Assembly (NCBI GenBank): GCA_964462985.1
Contig: CAYXAA010000018.1
Span: 1 to 64,000, forward strand
From: CAYXAA01 sp964462985
Lineage (GTDB): Bacteria; Pseudomonadota; Alphaproteobacteria; Rhizobiales; Stappiaceae
DNA: 64,000 nucleotides
Reading direction: 5' to 3'
Under the pieces are notes generated by a model that was given only the letters and a program-made list of their open reading frames with translations, had not been told where the DNA came from and did not search any database. Position 1 is the first letter of the stretch. Each line of letters opens with the position of its first letter. Positions 43,239-53,843 of the stretch are shown here, in pieces. The translations under genes were made by a program, and so were the position numbers.

Positions 43239-44026
43239 CGAGTCCCAGTCCCCTTGTAATGCCCCTTACGCCGGAGCGGCCCGTGCAGAGCGCATCCCAG
43301 TCGACCATCTGCTTCAAGGATGTCAGCAAGACCTTCGGCTCGTTGGTGGCGGTTGACAATCTGAGCCTCGACATCGCCACCGGACAGCTGGTTGCGCTAC
43401 TGGGCAAGACCGGATGCGGCAAGTCGACGATGTTCAATATGATTGCGGGCCTGATGGAGCCCACGTCGGGCACCGTCAGGGTGATGGGCGAGGATCCGTT
43501 CCGGCGCTTCGACTGGTTCCGCGGCAAGATGGCCATCGTGTTCCAGAGTGACCGCCTGCTGCCGTGGCGCAGCGCGGTAAAGAACGTCGAACTCGGTCTC
43601 GAGATGCTCGAAGTGCCCAAGGCCGAGCGGACCGAACGTGCCATGCACTGGCTGGAGAAGCTCGGCCTCAAGGGGCACGAGCACGACTATCCGCATGCCT
43701 TGTCCGGCGGGATGCGGCAGCGCGTCTCCATCGCCCGGGCCTTTGCGACCGATGCGCCGCTGCTGTTGTGCGACGAGCCGTTCTCGGCCCTGGATGAGAT
43801 CACGGCGAAGCGGCTGCGGACCGAGTTCGCGCGGCTGGTGCGGGACAACGGCAAGACCGCGGTCTTCATCACGCATTCGATCAATGAGGCGTTCGACATT
43901 GGCGACCGCATCATCGTCCTGAAGCGGCCGGCGGAAATTGCGCATGATCTGCTGCTTTCCCCGGACATGCGGGACGACGAGCGCGAACAGATCCGGCGGA
44001 AGATCCACGAGTCGCTCGCCCACTGA
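43235..44026 (+). CDS. ABC transporter ATP-binding protein, SsuB/TauB type
   Basis: 263 residues. Walker A is LLGKTGCGKSTM, the Q-loop FQSDRLLPWRSAVKNVELGLEM is typical for SsuB/TauB, the signature is LSGGMRQRVSIARAF, Walker B is LLLCDEPFSALDE, and the switch is ITHSINEAF. An N-terminal extension of about 20 residues precedes the fold. Completes the importer begun at 41449. Confidence 0.92.
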   Translation: MTSPSPLVMPLTPERPVQSASQSTICFKDVSKTFGSLVAVDNLSLDIATGQLVALLGKTGCGKSTMFNMIAGLMEPTSGTVRVMGEDPFRRFDWFRGKMAIVFQSDRLLPWRSAVKNVELGLEMLEVPKAERTERAMHWLEKLGLKGHEHDYPHALSGGMRQRVSIARAFATDAPLLLCDEPFSALDEITAKRLRTEFARLVRDNGKTAVFITHSINEAFDIGDRIIVLKRPAEIAHDLLLSPDMRDDEREQIRRKIHESLAH

Positions 44027-44044
44027 TGGGATGGTCGTCGTCTC

Positions 44045-44065
44045 ATCGCAGGGCGAACCTGCGAT
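44045..44065. terminator. Hairpin between importer and GATase1/AraC regulator
   Basis: ATCGCAGG and CCTGCGAT form a perfect 8-bp stem around GCGAA, directly after the regulator's stop and 18 bp after the importer's. It could end transcripts from both sides. No T tract. Confidence 0.5.
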
Positions 44066-44066
44066 C

Positions 44067-45128
44067 CTAGTCGGCCTGACCCGGTGAGGTGGGAACAAGG
44101 ACGCCTGCGACCCCAGTCGGCGAGGCGAGGGACGTGGGGGCATTCATCCGCCGGTATTCCGCCGGCGTGAGGCCGAGTTCCGCTCTGAACGTGTTGATGA
44201 GATGCGACGCGTCGCAAAAGCCGGTGGTGTGGGCGATCTGCGTCACGGAGCGGGCGGTGGTTTCCAGCAGCCGGCGAGCGGCATCAAGTCGCAATCGGAG
44301 TTCTGCGCGCGACGGCGACAGCCCGAGGTCCGACCGGAACCTGCGCTCGAGTTGCCGCCGCCCAATGCCAAGGTCCTGCGCCAGCTTCTCGATCGTCTCC
44401 GGGTTCGCGATGGTCTGCTGCATCCGAAGCAGCGCCTTGCGCACCGTCGGATCGCGTGCGGTGAGGTCGCTCGGGAAACCGGGCTGGGGCTGGTCCCCGG
44501 CCATGGCCTCATCAATGATCATGATGCGCAGGCTCTTGGTGGCGGCGACCCGGCCAACGTGCTTCTCGACCAAATAGGCCGCCAGGTGAGCGGCACTGTG
44601 TCCGCCCGAGCATGTCAGCCGGTCGCGGTCGACGACGAAGATCTGATCGGAGACCGGACGGGCAGAGCCGAACCGTTCCACAAAGTCGTCGTGGTGGAAC
44701 CAGCTCACGCAGCAGCGATAGCCGTCGAGCAGGCCGGCCTCGTGCAGCAGGAAGACGCCCGTGCACAAGCCGACGAGCGGGACGCCCGAGGCCGCCGCAG
44801 ACCGGAGATAGGCGATGCTTTGCGGCGACAGCCCGCTCGCCTCTCGGATCAGGCCGCCGACCACCACCACGTAGTCATAGCTCCCCGCGTTGCGCAGTCG
44901 GGTGTCGGGCTGGACCTTGACCCCGCAGCTCGAGCGCACCGGGTTCATGTCGTCGGACAGCACGGTCCATTCGCAGAGGATCGGCCGCGACCGATCCGCT
45001 TCGTCTGCGGCAAGCCGCAGCACATCGACGAAATTGGCGAAGGCAGAAAGCGTGAAGCGGTCCGCCAGTAGGAAGGCGACGCGCAAGCGTTTCCCGCCCG
45101 GACGGTATTCTCGAGGAAGGGATGCCAT
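44067..45128 (-). CDS. GATase1/AraC-family regulator (GlxA, GbdR, SouR type)
   Basis: 353 residues from ATG 45128. The N-terminal DJ-1/PfpI-like domain (about 15-190) has VAFLLADRFTLSAFANFVDVLRLA, DYVVVVGGLI and VGLCTGVFLLHEAGLLDGYRC with the elbow Cys. The C-terminal AraC domain (about 235-330) carries two helix-turn-helix units, ending VTQIAHTTGFCDASHLINTFRAELGLTPAEYR. Regulators of this kind (GbdR, SouR) control glycine betaine and sarcosine use, and this gene is divergent from soxBDAG. I see no convincing Shine-Dalgarno; TATGAT lies just before the ATG, so a leaderless message is possible. Confidence 0.9.
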   Translation of the reverse strand: MASLPREYRPGGKRLRVAFLLADRFTLSAFANFVDVLRLAADEADRSRPILCEWTVLSDDMNPVRSSCGVKVQPDTRLRNAGSYDYVVVVGGLIREASGLSPQSIAYLRSAAASGVPLVGLCTGVFLLHEAGLLDGYRCCVSWFHHDDFVERFGSARPVSDQIFVVDRDRLTCSGGHSAAHLAAYLVEKHVGRVAATKSLRIMIIDEAMAGDQPQPGFPSDLTARDPTVRKALLRMQQTIANPETIEKLAQDLGIGRRQLERRFRSDLGLSPSRAELRLRLDAARRLLETTARSVTQIAHTTGFCDASHLINTFRAELGLTPAEYRRMNAPTSLASPTGVAGVLVPTSPGQAD

Positions 45129-45224
45129 GACGTAATCATACAATGCGTCTGACGCGCCGTTCCAGTCCCGCCCGCCGCCGTCCGGCTAAAAGGCGAAAAG
45201 TCGAACCTGCCGGGACTGACTTCA

Positions 45225-46478
45225 ATGACGCATTTCTCTGCGCTGTCGCTGTTGAAGAACGCTCTCACGGGACACAGGCACTGGACGCCGCAATGGCCGG
45301 ACAGCCAGCCGAAGACGGAATACGACGTGGTGATCGTCGGCGCCGGCGGGCACGGCCTTGGGGCAGCCTACTACCTCGCCAAGGAGCACGGCATCACCAA
45401 TGTCGCGGTGATCGACAAGGGCTGGCTCGGCGGCGGCAACACCGGACGCAACACGACGATCATCCGCTCCAATTACCTTTATGACGAAAGTGCCAGGCTC
45501 TACGATCACGCCCTCGACCTGTGGGACGGTCTCAGCCAGGAACTCAACTACAACGTCATGTACTCCCAGCGCGGGGTAATGATGCTGGCGCACACCGTGC
45601 ACGACGTGCAGAGCTTCCAGCGCCACATCCATGCCAACCGCCTGAACGGCGTCGACAACCGCTGGCTGACGCCGGAGCAGGCGAAGGAATTCTGCCCGCC
45701 GCTCAATATCTCGCCCAAGGCACGTTTTCCGGTGATGGGGGCCGCGCTGCAGAAGCGGGCAGGCACCGCCCGCCATGACGCGGTCGCCTGGGGGTATGCG
45801 CGCGCGGCTGCCATGCGCGGAGTCGACATCATCCAGAACTGTCCGGTCACCGCGATCCGCCGCGGCCCCGACGGGCACGTCACCGGTGTCGAGACCGCAA
45901 AAGGCTTCATCAAGGCGAAGAAGGTGGCGGTGTCGGCAGCAGGCAACACCTCCGTCGTCATGGACAGCGCCGGCGTTCGCCTGCCGCTCGAAAGCTTTCC
46001 GCTCCAGGCGCTGGTGTCGGAGCCGGTCAAGCCGATCTTCCCCTGCGTGGTAATGTCAAACACCGTGCACGCCTACATCAGCCAGTCCGACAAGGGCGAG
46101 TTGGTGATCGGCTCGGGCACCGACCAGTACACCAGCTATTCGCAGCGTGGCGGCCTGCCGCTGATCGAGCATACGGTTGCGGCGATCTGCGAGATCTTCC
46201 CGATCTTCAACCGCATGCGGATGCTGCGCAAATGGGGCGGCATCGTCGACGTGACGCCGGACCGCTCGGCGATCCTCGGCAAGACGCCGGTGCCGGGGCT
46301 CTACGTCAATTGCGGCTGGGGAACGGGTGGGTTCAAGGCGACGCCGGGAGCCGCCCACACTCTGGCCTGGACCGTTGCCAAGGACGAGCCGCATCCGGCG
46401 AACGCCCCCTTCACCCTCGAGCGGTTCACCACAGGCCGGCTGATCGACGAAGCCGCCGCGGCTGCCGTTGCACACTGA
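45225..46478 (+). CDS. soxB: Sarcosine oxidase subunit beta
   Basis: 417 residues of the FAD subunit. The dinucleotide fold is VVIVGAGGHGLGAAYYLAKEHG (about 36-57), the covalent-FMN region includes GGGNTGRNTTIIRSNYLYDESA, and the C-terminal flavin segment is YVNCGWGTGGFKATPGAAHTLA. It oxidises sarcosine to glycine; the methyl carbon leaves as formaldehyde or methylene-THF. Start by the conserved N-terminus. First gene of soxBDAG-sdaA. Confidence 0.96.
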   Translation: MTHFSALSLLKNALTGHRHWTPQWPDSQPKTEYDVVIVGAGGHGLGAAYYLAKEHGITNVAVIDKGWLGGGNTGRNTTIIRSNYLYDESARLYDHALDLWDGLSQELNYNVMYSQRGVMMLAHTVHDVQSFQRHIHANRLNGVDNRWLTPEQAKEFCPPLNISPKARFPVMGAALQKRAGTARHDAVAWGYARAAAMRGVDIIQNCPVTAIRRGPDGHVTGVETAKGFIKAKKVAVSAAGNTSVVMDSAGVRLPLESFPLQALVSEPVKPIFPCVVMSNTVHAYISQSDKGELVIGSGTDQYTSYSQRGGLPLIEHTVAAICEIFPIFNRMRMLRKWGGIVDVTPDRSAILGKTPVPGLYVNCGWGTGGFKATPGAAHTLAWTVAKDEPHPANAPFTLERFTTGRLIDEAAAAAVAH

Positions 46479-46490
46479 GGACCACGGGCC

Positions 46491-46793
46491 ATGCTCCTGA
46501 TCCATTGTCCCTATTGCGAAGAGACCCTGCCGGAGCTTGAGTTCGCCTATGCCGGAGAGGCGCATATCGCCCGGCCAGCCGATCCCTCGGCATTGAGCGA
46601 CGAAGAGTGGGGGCAGTACCTGTTCATCCGCTCGAACGTCCGCGGGCCGCACTACGAGCGCTGGCGGCATGTCCACGGTTGCGGGCGCTTCTTCAACGCC
46701 GTGCGTGACACGGTCAGTGACCGGTTCCTCACCACCTACGAGGCGGGGGCGCCGCGCCCCGATCTCAGCGCGCTGAAGGAGACGGCCGAATGA
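46491..46793 (+). CDS. soxD: Sarcosine oxidase subunit delta
   Basis: 100 residues, with the zinc-binding start LIHCPYCEE and the later HVHGCGRFFNAVRDT segment that complete the Cys/His site of SoxD. Family length. It lies 12 bp after soxB and overlaps soxA by four bases. Confidence 0.96.
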   Translation: MLLIHCPYCEETLPELEFAYAGEAHIARPADPSALSDEEWGQYLFIRSNVRGPHYERWRHVHGCGRFFNAVRDTVSDRFLTTYEAGAPRPDLSALKETAE

Positions 46794-49786
46794 GCGCTTT
46801 CCGCGTTCCCGGGCGCGGCCGGGTCGACCACGGCCGGCCGGTGACCTTCACCTTCGACGGTGTGCACATCCAGGGGCTGGCCGGCGACACGGTCGCCTCG
46901 GCGCTGCTTGCGAGCGGCGTGCATCTGATGGGCCGCTCATTCAAGTATCACCGGCCGCGCGGCCCCCTGACCGCCGGATCGGAGGAGCCGAACGCACTGA
47001 TCGGCACCCGGCGCGGACCGGGCCGGTTCGAACCCAACACCCGGGCCACCGTGCAGGAGATCTGGAACGGGTTGGAAGCGACCAGCCAGAACAGATACCC
47101 GAGCCTGAGATTCGACATCGGCGCCGTGAACGACTGCGCCCACATGCTGTTTTCGGCCGGGTTCTACTACAAGACCTTCATGTGGCCGAAGAGCTTCTGG
47201 GACAAGGTCTACGAGCCCTTCATCCGCGCCGCCGCCGGGCTCGGCGTGTCGCCGACGGAGGAAGACCCGGATACGTATGCCTCGCGCTACCTGCACACCG
47301 ATGTGCTGGTCGTTGGGGGCGGCCCGGCCGGGCTTGCGGCGGCATTGAGCGCCGCGCGGTCCGGTCTCAGGGTGACGCTGGTCGACGAGAACGCGGAGGC
47401 TGGCGGCGCACTGTTGAGCGAACCGCAGGCCGTAATCGACGGCACCCCGGCCTGGGACTGGCTCGCCGCGACCCTGGCGGAACTGGAGTCCCTCGGCGTT
47501 CGCGTCATGACCCGGACCACGGCGATCGGCTACTACCACCAGAACATGGTCGGGCTGTGCCAGAAGCTGACGGATCATCTACAGACGCCGCCCCGGGATC
47601 TGCCGCGTGAACGGTTGTGGCGGGTGCGGGCCGGGCAGGTGGTCCTGGCGCAAGGCGCCCTGGAGAAGCCGCTGGTGTTTGACGGCAACGACCGGCCGGG
47701 CGTCATGTTGGCCGGGGCGGCGCAGACCTACCTCAACCGCTTCGGTGTCAGGATCGGCGACCGTACCGCCGTCGCCACGAGCCACGACAGCGCCTGGTAC
47801 GCCGCCTTCGACCTCGCCGATGCCGGAACGAGCATCGAGGCCATCATCGACACCCGGGCCGAGCCGCCGGCGCACCTCCAGGCGGCGGCCAGGGCGCGCG
47901 GGATCACGGTGCTGACCGGCCATACCGTCACCGGCACGGCAGGCCGCCTGCGCATCACCTCGGTGCGCGTCAATCCGATGCAGGGCGGCAGGGTCGGCCC
48001 AGCGCGCACGCTCGCCTGTGACAGCCTTCTGGTTTCCGGCGGCTGGACGCCGTCGCTGCACCTGTTCTCGCACACCAGGGGGACGCTGGCCTGGGATGAC
48101 GCCCGGCAGACGTTCCTGCCCGACCGCAAGACCGAAGCCTGCCAGATCGCGGGCGCGGGCCGTGGTCTGTGGGGCCTCGAGGCGGCGCTGAACGACGGCG
48201 CCGAAATGGCGGCCGAAGCGGCCCGCGCGCTCGGCAAGGATGCTGCATCGTCCGCACGCTACACCGTTGCCCAGGACCGGCCGGGCACCGGCGTCAGCCA
48301 TAACGAACTACCGACGGACCGCAATCCCGACAGGGCGCGCGCCTTCGTCGATTATCAGAACGACGTGACCGCCAAGGATCTGCGCCTTGCCGTGCGCGAG
48401 GGCATGCGCTCGATCGAGCACGTCAAGCGCTACACCACCAACGGCATGGCGACCGACCAGGGCAAGATGTCCAACATCAACGGGCTCAACATCGCCGCCG
48501 ACGCCCTCGGCAAGCGGCAGCCCGAGGTGGGACTGACAACCTTCCGCCCGCCCTACACGCCGACCACCTTCGGCGCGCTTGCCGGATATCACCGGGGTGG
48601 CCACTTCGAGGTTACTCGCAAGACGCCGATCGACAGTTGGGCCGAGGAGAACGGGGCCGTGTTCGAGCCGGTCAGCCTGTGGCGCCGTGCCTGGTATTTT
48701 CCGCGGCCCGGCGAGGACAGGGATGCGGCGGTCGCCCGTGAATGCCGCGCGACGCGGGCGAGCGTCGGCATCTTCGACGCCTCGACCCTGGGCAAGATCG
48801 AGGTCGTCGGGCCGGACGCCGTGACCTTCATGGAGCGGATGTATACCAATCCCTGGGCAAAACTCGGCGTTGGCCGGTGCCGCTACGGGCTGCTTCTCGG
48901 CGACGACGGCTACATCCGCGACGACGGCGTCATCGGCCGGCTGTCGAAGGACCGGTTCCATGTGACCACCACAACCGGCGGCGCGGCACGCGTCCTCAAC
49001 ATGATGGAGGACTTTCTCCAGACCGAATGGCCGGAGCTCGACGTCTGGCTGACCTCGACCACCGAGCAATGGGCCACCATTGCCCTCAACGGCCCCAATG
49101 CGCGCAAGCTGCTGGAGCCGCTGGTCGAAGGGCTCGACATCTCGAGCGAAGCCTTCCCGCACATGTCCGTTGCGGAGTGCACCGTGGCGGGCTTCTCCGC
49201 GCGGCTGTTCCGGGTGAGCTTCACCGGAGAGCTCGGCTTCGAGGTGAACGTGCCGGCGCGGTACGGCCGCGCCCTGTGGGAGACGCTGTGGGAAGCCGGC
49301 CAGCAGTACGACATCTGCGCCTACGGCACCGAGACGATGCACGTGCTCAGGGCCGAGAAGGGCTTCATCATCGTCGGCCAGGAAACCGACGGAACGGTCA
49401 CGCCCCATGACGCGGGCCTGTCCTGGGCGATCGGCAAGAGCAAGCCGGATTTCGTCGGCAAGCGTGGCCTGCAGCGCGCCGACCTGGTGGCGAAGGGGCG
49501 CAAGCAGCTCGTCGGCCTCCTGACCGAGGATGGCAAGACCCGGCTGGAAGAGGGGGCGCAGATCGTGCTCGACCCCAATCAGCCGCTTCCGATGAAGATG
49601 GTGGGCCACGTGACCTCGTCCTACCATAGCGTCGCGGCCGGCCGGCCGATCGCCCTGGCGCTGGTCGAAGGCGGGCATGAGCGGATGGGCGAGACTGTCT
49701 ATCTGCCGATGCCCGACCGCGTGGTTGCGGCCAAGATCACCGGGACCGTGTTCTACGATCCGGGCGGCGAACGGCTGAAGCTCTGA
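46790..49786 (+). CDS. soxA: Sarcosine oxidase subunit alpha
   Basis: 998 residues in the standard order: an N-terminal ferredoxin-like domain (VTFTFDGVHIQGLAGDTVASALLASG), a NAD-binding Rossmann domain with VVGGGPAGLAAALSAARSG near residue 175, and a C-terminal aminomethyltransferase (GCV-T) domain from about 600, including VGIFDASTLGKIEVVGPDA and FTGELGFEVNVPA. The GCV-T part passes the methyl carbon to tetrahydrofolate. ATGA start overlap with soxD. Confidence 0.97.
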   Translation: MSAFRVPGRGRVDHGRPVTFTFDGVHIQGLAGDTVASALLASGVHLMGRSFKYHRPRGPLTAGSEEPNALIGTRRGPGRFEPNTRATVQEIWNGLEATSQNRYPSLRFDIGAVNDCAHMLFSAGFYYKTFMWPKSFWDKVYEPFIRAAAGLGVSPTEEDPDTYASRYLHTDVLVVGGGPAGLAAALSAARSGLRVTLVDENAEAGGALLSEPQAVIDGTPAWDWLAATLAELESLGVRVMTRTTAIGYYHQNMVGLCQKLTDHLQTPPRDLPRERLWRVRAGQVVLAQGALEKPLVFDGNDRPGVMLAGAAQTYLNRFGVRIGDRTAVATSHDSAWYAAFDLADAGTSIEAIIDTRAEPPAHLQAAARARGITVLTGHTVTGTAGRLRITSVRVNPMQGGRVGPARTLACDSLLVSGGWTPSLHLFSHTRGTLAWDDARQTFLPDRKTEACQIAGAGRGLWGLEAALNDGAEMAAEAARALGKDAASSARYTVAQDRPGTGVSHNELPTDRNPDRARAFVDYQNDVTAKDLRLAVREGMRSIEHVKRYTTNGMATDQGKMSNINGLNIAADALGKRQPEVGLTTFRPPYTPTTFGALAGYHRGGHFEVTRKTPIDSWAEENGAVFEPVSLWRRAWYFPRPGEDRDAAVARECRATRASVGIFDASTLGKIEVVGPDAVTFMERMYTNPWAKLGVGRCRYGLLLGDDGYIRDDGVIGRLSKDRFHVTTTTGGAARVLNMMEDFLQTEWPELDVWLTSTTEQWATIALNGPNARKLLEPLVEGLDISSEAFPHMSVAECTVAGFSARLFRVSFTGELGFEVNVPARYGRALWETLWEAGQQYDICAYGTETMHVLRAEKGFIIVGQETDGTVTPHDAGLSWAIGKSKPDFVGKRGLQRADLVAKGRKQLVGLLTEDGKTRLEEGAQIVLDPNQPLPMKMVGHVTSSYHSVAAGRPIALALVEGGHERMGETVYLPMPDRVVAAKITGTVFYDPGGERLKL

Positions 49787-49802
49787 AAGCGGAGAGATTG
49801 CG

Positions 49803-50381
49803 ATGACGGCTCTAGGCCCTCTGTTCACGCCCGGTCCCCTCGCCGCGAGCGCCGCCGCCACGGTCACGCTTCTGGCGCCCGTTGGGCGGTTTTCGCTCCG
49901 GGCGCGGGAGGCGGCGCTTCCGGCCCTTTCCCGGGCGGTGGGTGCCGACTTGCCGCGCCGGATCGGACAGCGCACAAGCGCCGGCACGACCGAGGTTCTC
50001 TGTCTCGGCCCCGACGAATGGCTCGTTCTGGTGGCCGAGGCCGACGCGCCCGGACTGGTGGAGAGCTGCGCAAGGATGTATGCCGAGGCGCCGCACAGCC
50101 TGACGGACATCTCGGACCGCGAAATCTCTGTGCGCATCGAAGGCCCGAAGGCGGCGGAACTGCTGACGCTCGGCTGCCCGCGCGACATCGACCGGGTCGG
50201 GGAGAGCGAAGGCCGCCGCACCCTGATGGACGGAGCGACGGTCGTGTTGTGGCGCGACGGCGCGCAGGTCTTTCGACTCGACATCTGGCGCTCCTTCGCG
50301 CCACATGTGATCGCGCTGCTTGAGACCGGCTGTGCCGAACTGGCAGCAGAGGAGGCTACCCTGACGCAACGTCGTTCCTGA
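49803..50381 (+). CDS. soxG: Sarcosine oxidase subunit gamma
   Basis: 192 residues. GCV-T-like segments GPDEWLVLVAEADAPGLVESC, SLTDISDREISVRIEGPKAAELLTLGCPRDID and VFRLDIWRSFAPHVIALL match SoxG. It completes the heterotetramer. Follows soxA by 16 bp behind GGAGAG. Confidence 0.94.
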   Translation: MTALGPLFTPGPLAASAAATVTLLAPVGRFSLRAREAALPALSRAVGADLPRRIGQRTSAGTTEVLCLGPDEWLVLVAEADAPGLVESCARMYAEAPHSLTDISDREISVRIEGPKAAELLTLGCPRDIDRVGESEGRRTLMDGATVVLWRDGAQVFRLDIWRSFAPHVIALLETGCAELAAEEATLTQRRS

Positions 50382-50386
50382 AGCCC

Positions 50387-51796
50387 ATGTTCCTGTCCGT
50401 CTTCGACATTTTCAAGATCGGCATCGGACCGTCATCCTCGCACACGATGGGACCGATGACGGCGGCTGCGCGCTTCCTCGACGATCTGCGCGGCGGGGCG
50501 GACAAGTTTCCGGGCGCCGGTCGGCTCGCCCGGGTGACGGCAACCCTCCACGGCTCGCTGGCGTTCACCGGCAAGGGCCATGCCACCGATCGCGCCGTGA
50601 TCCTTGGCCTATGCGGGTTGTTGCCCGATACGCTCGATCCCGATCGGGCGGACCAGCTGGAGACCGAGGTGCGCCGCACCGGCCAGATCGCGCCCGAGGG
50701 GCTCGGCTCCCTGGCGTTCAACCCCGACACGGACCTGATCTTCGACTATGGTCCGCCGCTCGAGGGCCATGCCAATGGGCTGGTGCTGCGGGCGTTCGAC
50801 ACCGTCGGGCATCTCTATCACGCCGAGACCTATTACTCGGTCGGCGGCGGCTTCGTACTGACCGAGGCCGAACTGCGCCGCAAAAATGATGACGCGGCGG
50901 TGCCTCGCAGACGCGAACAGGCGCAGGCGGTGCCCTATCCGTTCGAAACGGCAAAGGAAATGCTGGCGATGGGCGCGGCCTCCGGCAAGTCGATTGCCGA
51001 GATGAAGCGCGCCAACGAGATGGTTGTGCACGGCGGGGAGCTCGACGCGAGGATCGACCGGATCTGGCAGGCGATGAACGACTGCATCGAACGTGGCCTC
51101 GCGCAGGACGGCATCCTGCCCGGCGGCCTCAAGGTCCGCCGCCGGGCCAAGACGATTCACGAGAAGCTGCTGGCGGAGCGCGGCCACAACCGGGCGCAGC
51201 CGCATCAGGCCAATGACTGGCTCAGCGTCTATGCGATGGCTGTGAACGAAGAGAACGCCGCCGGCGGCCGCGTCGTGACCTCGCCGACGAACGGTGCAGC
51301 CGGCGTAGTTCCGGCGGTGCTGCGCTACTACCGGGATCATTGCATCGGAGCGCGCAAGGACGGCATCGCCGAGTTCTTGCTGGTGGCCGCCGCGATCGGC
51401 GGCCTGATCAAGCACAACGCCTCGATTTCGGGCGCGGAGGTCGGCTGCCAGGGTGAGGTGGGCTCGGCCGCGGCAATGGCCGCCGCCGGGCTGTGCGCGG
51501 CGCTGGGCGGCAGCAACGAGCAGATCGAGAACGCCGCCGAGATCGCGCTGGAGCATCACCTGGGAATGACCTGTGATCCGGCGGCTGGCCTGGTCCAGGT
51601 TCCCTGCATCGAGCGCAACGCCCTTGGCGCGATCAAGGCCGTGTCGGCAGCGAGCTTGGCGCTGCGCGGCGACGGCGAGCATTTCATGCCGCTCGACAAT
51701 TGCGTGCGGGTGATGCTCGAGACCGGTCGCGACATGAGCTCGAAGTACAAGGAAACCTCGACCGGCGGCATCGCGGTCAACCTGCCCGAGTGCTGA
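50387..51796 (+). CDS. sdaA: L-serine ammonia-lyase
   Basis: 469 residues, the single-chain iron-sulfur serine dehydratase. The N-terminal beta part has FDIFKIGIGPSSSHTMGPMTAA. The catalytic alpha part contains VTSPTNGAAGVVPAVLRYY, GCQGEVGSAAAMAAAGLC and GMTCDPAAGLVQVPCIERNA, which hold the cluster Cys. It turns serine to pyruvate. Only 5 bp after soxG, so it is co-transcribed; with GlyA (not in the window) this gives sarcosine to glycine to serine to pyruvate. Confidence 0.96.
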   Translation: MFLSVFDIFKIGIGPSSSHTMGPMTAAARFLDDLRGGADKFPGAGRLARVTATLHGSLAFTGKGHATDRAVILGLCGLLPDTLDPDRADQLETEVRRTGQIAPEGLGSLAFNPDTDLIFDYGPPLEGHANGLVLRAFDTVGHLYHAETYYSVGGGFVLTEAELRRKNDDAAVPRRREQAQAVPYPFETAKEMLAMGAASGKSIAEMKRANEMVVHGGELDARIDRIWQAMNDCIERGLAQDGILPGGLKVRRRAKTIHEKLLAERGHNRAQPHQANDWLSVYAMAVNEENAAGGRVVTSPTNGAAGVVPAVLRYYRDHCIGARKDGIAEFLLVAAAIGGLIKHNASISGAEVGCQGEVGSAAAMAAAGLCAALGGSNEQIENAAEIALEHHLGMTCDPAAGLVQVPCIERNALGAIKAVSAASLALRGDGEHFMPLDNCVRVMLETGRDMSSKYKETSTGGIAVNLPEC

Positions 51797-51841
51797 TCGC
51801 GGACCGGCGCTGCCGCCCTGCATATGTGCCTGCGACTGCAT

Positions 51842-53125
<1,284 letters not shown>

Positions 53126-53542
53126 GATGGGCCTCCTTCTCCATAGGCCGAATGCAAGACCGACATGACTGTTCCCGGCGAGCGGATCGTGCCTTTCACG
53201 GACCGTCTCCGGGGCTGCAGCGGCGCATCATGATCTACACCTTGCCGCGGCTTCGGGCGAATGTTGGCTGAAAGCTGGCGACCCTTGGCCAAGGGTGCCG
53301 TCACAGGGGCGCAAAGTGGCCGGTTCAGCCGCATAGTATCGGCCGGCCGCCGCGGGCGGCGCCGCGCCCTGCGACGGCTGCCGCAAATGCTGCCTTGGCT
53401 TTGGGAAATGCAGGCTGCGCTCTTCCGGCCATCGCGGACGCGCCGACTGCTGCCCGACCGAATCGAACTGACGCCGCCGCGTGGCGCGGTGGAGCTCAAT
53501 TCCCTGAATGCTCTTGGAGACTTCTGGCTCTTAAGGCAGGAA
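53126..53542. other. Region between the PLP enzyme gene and tRNA-Asn
   Basis: 417 bp with no supported gene. It holds a perfect 16-bp palindrome ACCCTTGGCCAAGGGT at 53281-53296, about 155 bp before the PLP enzyme ATG. I looked for SAM-II-like and other methionine-related riboswitch signatures on the - strand and found none. Confidence 0.55.
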
Positions 53543-53617
53543 TGGCTCCCCGGGCCGGATTCGAACCAGCGACCAACCGGTTAACAGCCGGTTGCTCTAC
53601 CGCTGAGCTACCGGGGA
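53543..53617 (-). tRNA. tRNA-Asn (GTT)
   Basis: Read on the - strand, the acceptor arms TCCCCGG and CCGGGGA pair, the D arm contains AGCTCAGCGGTAGAGC, the anticodon stem ACCGG/CCGGT encloses CTGTTAA with anticodon GTT, and the T arm contains GGTTCGAATCC. The terminal CCA is encoded. 75 nt. The anticodon is for asparagine. Confidence 0.97.
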
Positions 53618-53843
53618 TTATTCCCATTCGCAGCGTGTCGCCGCGTCGTGGCGCAGCGTATAACAAACGCACGACGCGTTTGCCAAGCGTTTTCGACGGG
53701 ACTTGTCCACAGCCGGGACGGTGTGACGTGACAGGACGGCGTGCTTTCCGACTGTCGCCGCCCTGGCTGCCTCAGGGGTTGGACGGTTCACGGGCGGTTG
53801 GGCGCCCGTTTCGGCGGGCCGCAGCCGCGTTTCAACGCTTGTT

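Noticed and set aside
48308..50284. Long - strand open frame opposite soxA and soxG
   Set aside because: Shadow frame with no start signal or motif.
53126..53542. SAM riboswitch before the cystathionine-gamma-synthase-family gene
   Set aside because: I could not find the conserved SAM-II or other SAM riboswitch core on the - strand.
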